From assembly GCA_016929205.1 (NCBI GenBank), contig JAFGJF010000270.1, forward strand, positions 1 through 6,820: DNA of 6,820 bases. The letters are read 5' to 3'. This document shows positions 1-5,123 of this stretch, piece after piece (the stretch's first letter is position 1; every line of letters begins with the position of its first letter). This DNA is from Anaerolineae bacterium (GTDB taxonomy: Bacteria > Chloroflexota > Anaerolineae > JAFGEY01). The notes beneath the pieces are model-generated. The model was not told the DNA's origin. It searched no databases and worked only from the letters and a program-made list of their open reading frames with translations. A program made the translations under genes and the position numbers.

Positions 1-1761
1 AATGTCGTGGAACTGGTTCAGCAGCACCAGCTTCCACATCGTATCCATCTCTTCCGCCGGATAGACAAATCCATCGCCCAGTTCTGTCGCCGCCACACTC
101 CACATCTCGGCTTCCCGCAGCCCGAACTCGCTGCGCCGGTTGCCCAGCTTGGTTTTGGCCTGAGAGGTGTAGGTCCCACGATGGGCCTGAAAATACAGCT
201 CACCCACGTAGCGCGCGCTGACCTCTTTTTGTTCCTGCTCTTTGAAATAGGCGATCGGCGAGTCGATCACGACCTTGGGCACCCCTTCCAGGTTCCGCTG
301 CCGGCGCAGGAACTCGAGATGGTTCCGCGTCGGACCGCCGCCGCCATCCCCCCAACCAAAGGGCATCAGACGGGTATCGAAACCGTCCTTTTGCACTCGT
401 TCCTGCCAGCGTTCGATCACCGACGCCGGATTGGTGCGCGAGTTATAGTCATTGTGCAGATGCACCAGCACCTGCGATCCGTCGATCCCTTCCCACCAAA
501 AGGTGTTGAGCGGGAACTTGACGTCGCTGTTGTAGGCCCAAAAGATCTTTTGCGTCGAAAAGTACTTGATCCCGCAGCCTTTCATAATCTGCGGCAGCGC
601 GCCCGAATAGCCGAACACGTCCGGCAGCCACATCAACTCGCAGTCGACGCCGAATTCCTCCTTGAAGAAGCGCTTGCCGTGCACAAACTGGCGGATCAGG
701 CTCTCGCCGCCGGTCACGTTGGTGTCCGGTTCGACCCACAAGCCGCCTTCGGCGACAAACTGGCCCTTTTTCACCGCTTCCTTGATCCGCTCGTAGAGCT
801 TGGGATAATGGGTCTTGACCATCCAGTACAGGTGCGGCTGGCTCTGCAGGAACTTGTACTCGGGGTACTGCTCCATCAGGGCCAACTGGGATGAAAAGGT
901 GCGCACGCACTTGCGCTCAGTTTCGGCCAACGGCCACAACCAGGCCACGTCGATGTGAGCGTGGCCAAAGGCATAGAGCGTGGGCGCGGTCGAGCCGTTG
1001 ACGCACTCGAGCAGCGGCTTGAGCCGCTCGCGGCAGGCGCGGACCGTTTCGAGCATCTGTTCGTTAGGCAGCTCAAAATCGACGATCGTCGTAAAATCGC
1101 GCAGGCCGGCGTCGATCTGCTGCACGCGCAGCGAATCGGCATTCAGGTTCTCGCGCACCTCGTAGAGCGTCTCCACGTCGATGTCGAGCTGGTAGACCTC
1201 TTCCTGCCACACCCCGAAGGTGCTGCTGCCGATCGTCGTCTGTTGGGGCGGCGGCTCGGGCACCGATTCCCGCCCCGGCGGGATCGGCCCGGCGTAGACC
1301 GGGGTGCCGCCATGCCCGGCATAGCCCTCGACTATGACCTCATACTGCTCGCCGGGCACGCCGTTCTCGGCAGCCAGGATCTCGCGGTTGAACATCAACT
1401 GCCAGAATCGTCGCCCCCAGGGCCCGCCGCCGCCCCGGAACCGCCGCCTGGTTGCGCCCGTGGCTGTGCCATTGATATAGACCGCACTTTCGCCACCGAT
1501 GTCGATATCGAGCACAATGCGCTTGCCCCGTGCCTCCTCGGGCAGCGTCACCTGTCCCTTGAACCAGCCATATTCCCACTTGGCGCCCCATCGGGTGCCG
1601 TCGGGAAAAGGTTGAAACTCGCCCTGCATCGCCTCATCGACCGTAAGCTGGTCTTTGGTCACGAATCCGCTCAACGCGATCGGCCCCAGGGGGCGATAGA
1701 CGTGATTGGGTAATTCCTGGCGCCAGTTGTCGACCCGGCGCTTCCATTCGATCGTTAACAT
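1..1761 (-). CDS. Alpha-mannosidase, glycoside hydrolase family 38 (C terminus cut by window edge)
   Basis: Reading from the ATG at 1761, the frame stays open for 587 codons to the window edge, so the C-terminal part lies outside. Residues 1-250 form an N-terminal beta-rich accessory region. The GH38 catalytic domain begins near residue 260 with GHAHIDVAWLWP, whose H269 and D271 match the family's first two zinc ligands. WLPDVFGYSGALPQI carries the expected nucleophile and zinc ligand D381, and LNQFHDI at the very end supplies the last zinc ligand, H585. Family enzymes hydrolyse alpha-linked mannose by a retaining mechanism; bacterial ones of this layout are usually near 1000 residues. No signal peptide is visible, so it probably acts in the cytoplasm on imported mannosides. 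The ATG at 1761 is preferred over an in-frame ATG at 1770 because AGGAGG lies 9 bases before the former and directly abuts the latter. It has its own promoter. Family assignment is firm; linkage specificity is unknown. Confidence 0.95.
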   Translation of the reverse strand, partial: MLTIEWKRRVDNWRQELPNHVYRPLGPIALSGFVTKDQLTVDEAMQGEFQPFPDGTRWGAKWEYGWFKGQVTLPEEARGKRIVLDIDIGGESAVYINGTATGATRRRFRGGGGPWGRRFWQLMFNREILAAENGVPGEQYEVIVEGYAGHGGTPVYAGPIPPGRESVPEPPPQQTTIGSSTFGVWQEEVYQLDIDVETLYEVRENLNADSLRVQQIDAGLRDFTTIVDFELPNEQMLETVRACRERLKPLLECVNGSTAPTLYAFGHAHIDVAWLWPLAETERKCVRTFSSQLALMEQYPEYKFLQSQPHLYWMVKTHYPKLYERIKEAVKKGQFVAEGGLWVEPDTNVTGGESLIRQFVHGKRFFKEEFGVDCELMWLPDVFGYSGALPQIMKGCGIKYFSTQKIFWAYNSDVKFPLNTFWWEGIDGSQVLVHLHNDYNSRTNPASVIERWQERVQKDGFDTRLMPFGWGDGGGGPTRNHLEFLRRQRNLEGVPKVVIDSPIAYFKEQEQKEVSARYVGELYFQAHRGTYTSQAKTKLGNRRSEFGLREAEMWSVAATELGDGFVYPAEEMDTMWKLVLLNQFHDI

Positions 1762-1770
1762 GACAAGCAT

Positions 1771-1776
1771 CCTCCT
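1771..1776 (-). promoter_or_regulatory. Ribosome binding site of the GH38 gene
   Basis: A perfect AGGAGG on the minus strand sits 9 bases before the ATG at 1761. It decides the start: the in-frame ATG at 1770 touches the motif directly, too close for normal initiation. Confidence 0.8.
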
Positions 1777-1785
1777 GTACAAAGT

Positions 1786-1877
1786 GGATAGTGTTGGTAT
1801 GATTAAGGTCAACTATAGCACGTGAGGCGTGAAACGTCAAACGACGCTCTTTGCAAACGTGGCAAATGACACTATCC
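1786..1877. promoter_or_regulatory. Inverted 9-bp repeat flanking the GH38 promoter, possible operator pair
   Basis: The sequence GGATAGTGT at 1786-1794 recurs as its exact reverse complement ACACTATCC at 1869-1877. The arms lie on either side of the predicted promoter, at roughly +12 to +20 and -64 to -72 from the inferred start, with centres 83 bp apart (about eight helical turns). Two sites placed like this are typical of repressors that loop DNA. The arms are too far apart for a transcription terminator hairpin and no T-run follows. That they are operators is inference; a 9-bp match in 200 bases could occasionally arise by chance. Confidence 0.4.
1812..1840 (-). promoter_or_regulatory. 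Predicted sigma70-type promoter of the GH38 gene
   Basis: On the minus strand a -35 box TTGACG (1835-1840) is separated by 17 bases from a -10 box TATAGT (1812-1817). Each box differs from consensus at one position and the spacing is optimal. Transcription would begin near 1805 and leave a leader of about 43 bases that includes the ribosome binding site. The mannosidase therefore probably forms its own transcription unit, separate from the upstream kinase-like gene. Confidence 0.7.
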
Positions 1878-1972
1878 GGGTTTATGTATATGTGGTGTGA
1901 GCTGACGCGAATCACACGCACTGTTTAGTACGCTACACATATGTTACAGCATAGCCCCGGGTTCGACAGCAT

Positions 1973-3793
1973 CTAGCTGCAATCCGGCACGTCAAGGTAG
2001 GCTGACAAGCCCACACGTTGTCCGCCCGATTCAACCCAGACTGTGCCAGCAAACGGGGTAGACCCACCAACAAATTGGATCATGGCAACATCTTTTTCCG
2101 CCTCTTGGACAGAAAAAGGTATCAGGGTTTGATCCCAGAACAAGCTATAGTTTTGCCCATCACCGCCCGAGATTCTGACTTCAAAGTAAGCCATCCACCC
2201 GCCTGTGAGGCACTCGGACGCTGCCTGCACATACTCGATTCTGAGAACACCCGCTGGTATGGCCAACGCCTCTGAGGCATTGGGCAACACGATGGCGATC
2301 GAATCTTTCACGTCGATGATTCTAAGCGAATCCCAGTCAATCGTATAGCTGAATCGGGTTTCATCAACAAAGCCGACGATATCATCTTGGACAATGTAGA
2401 GCCAGCGCCCCCATTTTTGTGCATCGGCTCGACCGAGAATAGAAACAGTATTTCCGACATAGACTATTCCAAGTTCCGCTGTCTGGACGCTCGGTCCCTC
2501 AAAAATGCTGGCAGCTCGTTCTGCTTCGGCTATGAAAAATGGCATAGGCAATGGTGCCGCCGTTCTTGTTGGCGTTGGTGTATGAGTCGGTGTCGAGGTA
2601 GACACCAGAGTTGGTGTTTGCGTTGATGTTATCGGTGACACAAGTATCGCTGTCGGAGTAAACGTTGGCGCTCGCGTTGACGTATGTGTTTGCGTTGGTG
2701 TTATCGTTGGCACAAGTGTCGCCGTCAGAGTAAACATTGGCGCATGCGTTGGCGTTGATGTTGGTGCCGGCGTCGGCCTTGGCGTCCGGGTACGTGTTGG
2801 CATAGGTGTGGCCGTTGGAGAGGGTGTAGCCGTTGCTGCCGGGAACCAAGACAAGACCATCTCTCGCGTCCCAGGCTCCAAGATTGCAGCTAGAATAAAT
2901 CCGACCAAGACCAGACTCAAAAGCAAGAGGATAAACGCCAAGCCGGTTTTTCGCCTACCCCCGGCGGTTTTGAACGTCTTGGGTTTTCCAACCGGTTTTG
3001 GCGGTCTGGATTCTGGAAGCGCTTTCAGCAGGTCTTCAACGCGCTTGAACTGATCTGCGCGGGTGTCATCGATCGCCTGAAGGATGATTTGTTTGAGCTT
3101 GGTGGGTATGCGCGCAATCAAACTAAACTTGTGACACGATTCCGCCTTTCGCAGGCCGTACAAAATCTCCAACGTATCCGGTGCGTATGCTTCGCCGGTC
3201 AGCATCTCGTAGAAAACGATGCCCAACTGTTTTACGTCTAGGCGTGCGTCCACCGATGACGCTGAATGTGACGGCCGGCTTGAAAACGAGTCGCTGTCCC
3301 GGGGATAGTTGGTTTGATGCTTTATTCTATCCAAAATGTCTTTGACGCCCAAGTTGATAAGCAAGGGCGTGTTTTCTTGATCAAAAATGATGTTCTCACT
3401 ATCGATCTCTTGGTGGCGAATGTGCCTTAAGCGCATATAGACCAGAGACTGGCCAATCTGTCTGACAAATTGAACAGCTTCTTTGCGTGACAGGCGTTCA
3501 CCCAGGTCGGTCAGTCTCTTGCCATCAACGTAATCGGTAATGATGTAGGCCATATCATCCTGGACGCCATATTCCAAAACGCGCAGAATATTGGGGTGAC
3601 GGATCTTGAGCATGTTTTCTGCAAGCGCTTCAAACCAGGTGCGAAAATCATCATCTGGTACAACTTGAAACACCTGGATAGTAACGTCCCATCCAAGCGT
3701 TTCTTGCCGGCCTCGATAAGTATCCACAAACTCGTCAGTGGTCAGTTGATTGACAATGCGGTAGCGTCCTAGCGTACGGCCCAAAAGATCCAA
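1973..3793 (-). CDS. Membrane-anchored pseudokinase with Thr/Pro-rich stalk and SH3b-like domain
   Basis: This 606-residue protein starts with a Ser/Thr kinase fold (residues 10-260): HPNI at 66-69, the hinge region near 82-90, and VDARLDVKQLGIVFYEMLTG at 181-200 fit the family well. The catalytic residues do not. The glycine-rich loop is degenerate (LTTDEFVDTYRG), the VAIK lysine is Q40, the helix-C glutamate is L57, HRDLKPEN reads HQEIDSEN (127-134; only the Asn remains), and DFG reads NLG (147-149). Phosphotransfer is therefore unlikely. A basic stretch (GGRRK) precedes one transmembrane helix at 284-305, which puts the kinase fold inside the cell. Outside follow a Thr/Pro-rich stalk (about 320-412) with a 24-residue tandem repeat, an SH3b-like domain (about 425-482: GPSVQTAELGIVYVGNTVSILGR, then WLYI and GFV) and a beta-rich C-terminal domain with C528 and C605. 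It probably senses or binds the cell envelope and signals through protein-protein contact. The start is TTG. G+C looks lower than in the neighbours. Confidence 0.88.
   Translation of the reverse strand: MDLLGRTLGRYRIVNQLTTDEFVDTYRGRQETLGWDVTIQVFQVVPDDDFRTWFEALAENMLKIRHPNILRVLEYGVQDDMAYIITDYVDGKRLTDLGERLSRKEAVQFVRQIGQSLVYMRLRHIRHQEIDSENIIFDQENTPLLINLGVKDILDRIKHQTNYPRDSDSFSSRPSHSASSVDARLDVKQLGIVFYEMLTGEAYAPDTLEILYGLRKAESCHKFSLIARIPTKLKQIILQAIDDTRADQFKRVEDLLKALPESRPPKPVGKPKTFKTAGGRRKTGLAFILLLLSLVLVGFILAAILEPGTREMVLSWFPAATATPSPTATPMPTRTRTPRPTPAPTSTPTHAPMFTLTATLVPTITPTQTHTSTRAPTFTPTAILVSPITSTQTPTLVSTSTPTHTPTPTRTAAPLPMPFFIAEAERAASIFEGPSVQTAELGIVYVGNTVSILGRADAQKWGRWLYIVQDDIVGFVDETRFSYTIDWDSLRIIDVKDSIAIVLPNASEALAIPAGVLRIEYVQAASECLTGGWMAYFEVRISGGDGQNYSLFWDQTLIPFSVQEAEKDVAMIQFVGGSTPFAGTVWVESGGQRVGLSAYLDVPDCS
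2615..2758 (-). repeat. Two tandem 72-bp repeats in the stalk of the kinase-like gene
   Basis: Units at 2615-2686 and 2687-2758 match at roughly 60 of 72 positions by eye, for example TGTTTGCGTTG at both starts and GAGTAAAC inside both. The period is a multiple of three and encodes two 24-residue units, 350-373 and 374-397, sharing AP-x-FT, TA-x-LV, IT and TQT. Fourteen of 24 residues are identical. Less regular Thr/Pro sequence surrounds them. The repeat probably arose by in-frame duplication and sets stalk length. Confidence 0.75.
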
Positions 3794-3800
3794 GTTTTTT

Positions 3801-3805
3801 CCCTC
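3801..3805 (-). promoter_or_regulatory. Ribosome binding site supporting a TTG start for the kinase-like gene
   Basis: GAGGG on the minus strand lies 7 bases (AAAAAAC) before a TTG at 3793-3791, which begins the conserved-looking N terminus (M/L)DLLGRTLGRYRI. No ATG or GTG start is visible in frame in the 50 bases upstream, so TTG is the likely start codon. Confidence 0.55.
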
Positions 3806-3854
3806 AACAGAGAATATAAATGACTCAATTGGTTTCGAACAGTAATCCGGATAG

Positions 3855-3884
3855 ATTGTAGCATTGTACAGTATTTTCGGTCAA
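3855..3884 (-). promoter_or_regulatory. Predicted sigma70-type promoter of the kinase-like gene
   Basis: The minus strand carries TTGACC (3879-3884), an 18-base spacer and TACAAT (3855-3860), about 60 bases before the TTG start and just after the dehydratase stop codon. The implied leader is about 55 bases. No terminator hairpin is visible between the dehydratase gene and this promoter, so readthrough from the upstream operon is also possible. Confidence 0.55.
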
Positions 3885-3924
3885 GTTGTTGTTTCCTGTT
3901 TTATGCTTCATCGCCTGTCTGCTT

Positions 3925-5100
3925 TTATTCGATGCGGATGTGTGGGCAGCGGTCCACCAGAGACTCGTTCAAGGTCACGCCCAGGCCGGGGCCATCAGGC
4001 ACGGGCATCTGGCCATCTTTTACCTCAAGCTCGAGCGGTTCCAGCACCAGGTCGTAGGCGATCCGCTCGCGAAAGGGCACCAATTCCTGGATCAAAAAAT
4101 TGGGAATGCAGGCGTCGATCTGCGCTGCCGCGGCGGTGGCGATCGGGCCGTGGCAGTTATGCGGCTGTATGGTCAGACCATAGATCTCGGCATAGGAGGC
4201 GATCTTTTTGACCTCAGTGATCCCGCCGGCCAGGCCGACGTCGGGCTGCAGCAGATTCAGCACCTGCCCCTCAATATACTCACGAAACATATACCGGGTG
4301 TAGAGACGCTCTCCGGCAGCGATCTTGAGAGACACGTTCTCGGCGACCTGTTTCATACAAGCCACGTTCATCGCATCGACCGGTTCCTCGTAAAACCACG
4401 GATTCAGGTCGGCCAGACGGCGTCCCATCTCGATCGCCGAGGTTGGATCGAACCAGCCGTGACACTCGACCATGATATCGACCTGTGGGCCAACAGCCTC
4501 GCGCACGGCCTCGACGCGAGCGTATCCCAGATCAGCGCGCCAGGGCTCCAACACGTGGGGGTGACCGCCTCCCTGGCGGTCGCGGGGCGCGCCAAAAGGA
4601 TTAAATTTGAGCGCACCGTACCCCAATCCGACGACCCGGGCTGCGATCTCGCCGTATTCTTGCGGCGTGTCGGGCCGGCGCCCGTTTTCCGGCGCCCATT
4701 CTCCGCTGTACCAGCCGTTAGCATACACGCGCAGCGACTCGCGCACCTTGCCGCCGAGCAGCTCGTAAACCGGGCAGCCCAGCGCCTTGCCCTTGATGTC
4801 CCACAGCGCTTCATCGACGGTGCTCATGCCACCATAAACAACCGGGCCACCTCCCTGCGCCCAAAAGGTACGGCGAAAGAGTGTATCCCACATCGCCTCA
4901 ATGCGCATTGGATCCGCGCCGATCACAAAGCCCTCGATCAAGTCCTGGAGCATGCCAATCGCAGCCCGGCGGCCGGCACCATAACACAACGGAAACTCGC
5001 CCAGGCCATAGATGCCCTCGTCTGTGATCAAACGCAAGATGATCGGCGGCTTCCAGGGATGCAAATCGACATTATAGATATCCGCAGCGATAATTTTCAT
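3925..5100 (-). CDS. Enolase-superfamily sugar-acid dehydratase (mandelate racemase / galactonate dehydratase-like)
   Basis: The 391-residue product (numbered here from the GTG at 5103, one residue longer) has the family's usual length and two domains: an N-terminal capping domain (about 1-115, with YGLGEFP) and a TIM barrel. Metal ligands can be placed at E213 in VECHG, E239 in YEEP and E265 in AAGER. H315 in QPHNCHGP and E340 in IQE match the catalytic His and its partner region in D-galactonate dehydratase, and K166-x-N168 (LKFNPFG) fits the opposite face of the barrel. Such enzymes abstract the proton next to a carboxylate and eliminate water from a sugar acid to give a 2-keto-3-deoxy acid in the cytoplasm. 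The first ligand is Glu where E. coli galactonate dehydratase has Asp. The ATG at 5100 is preferred over GTG at 5103 because it lies 5 rather than 2 bases from AGGAGG. The gene follows the GRE by 23 bases, suggesting one operon. The exact substrate cannot be read from sequence. Confidence 0.92.
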   Translation of the reverse strand: MKIIAADIYNVDLHPWKPPIILRLITDEGIYGLGEFPLCYGAGRRAAIGMLQDLIEGFVIGADPMRIEAMWDTLFRRTFWAQGGGPVVYGGMSTVDEALWDIKGKALGCPVYELLGGKVRESLRVYANGWYSGEWAPENGRRPDTPQEYGEIAARVVGLGYGALKFNPFGAPRDRQGGGHPHVLEPWRADLGYARVEAVREAVGPQVDIMVECHGWFDPTSAIEMGRRLADLNPWFYEEPVDAMNVACMKQVAENVSLKIAAGERLYTRYMFREYIEGQVLNLLQPDVGLAGGITEVKKIASYAEIYGLTIQPHNCHGPIATAAAAQIDACIPNFLIQELVPFRERIAYDLVLEPLELEVKDGQMPVPDGPGLGVTLNESLVDRCPHIRIE

Positions 5101-5105
5101 CACAT

Positions 5106-5111
5106 CCTCCT
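5106..5111 (-). promoter_or_regulatory. Ribosome binding site of the dehydratase gene
   Basis: AGGAGG on the minus strand lies inside the 23-base gap after the GRE stop codon, 5 bases before the ATG at 5100. An ATG at 5105 in another frame is followed at once by TGA (ATGTGATG) and is not a usable start. Confidence 0.8.
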
Positions 5112-5123
5112 CTTACCTTTGCG

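Noticed and set aside
7..1713. Long plus-strand open frames of 295 and 252 codons (7-894 and 955-1713)
   Set aside because: They lie opposite the GH38 gene, whose minus frame is open for 587 codons with all family motifs. The plus frames show no recognisable domain and are produced by G+C-rich codon bias.
1850..1857. Palindrome TTTGCAAA just upstream of the GH38 -35 box
   Set aside because: It could be half of a LacI-type site, but an 8-bp palindrome without extended symmetry is too weak to call as an operator.
1634..1921. Minus-strand open frame of 95 codons spanning the intergenic region and the mannosidase start
   Set aside because: It overlaps the promoter and the first part of the GH38 gene in another frame, with no recognisable domain and no good ribosome binding site noted.
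1955..1966. CCCGGGTTCGAC-like stretch resembling a tRNA T-loop (GGTTCGA)
   Set aside because: No paired T-stem, acceptor stem or anticodon arm could be built around it on either strand.
1925..1972. Possible terminator after the kinase-like gene
   Set aside because: Only a repeated ATGCTGT and a short ACATATGT palindrome are present; there is no stable GC-rich hairpin followed by a T-run.
3794..3924. Possible small RNA or terminator between the dehydratase and kinase-like genes
   Set aside because: No hairpin with a T-run was found, and the segment is accounted for by a promoter, leader and ribosome binding site.
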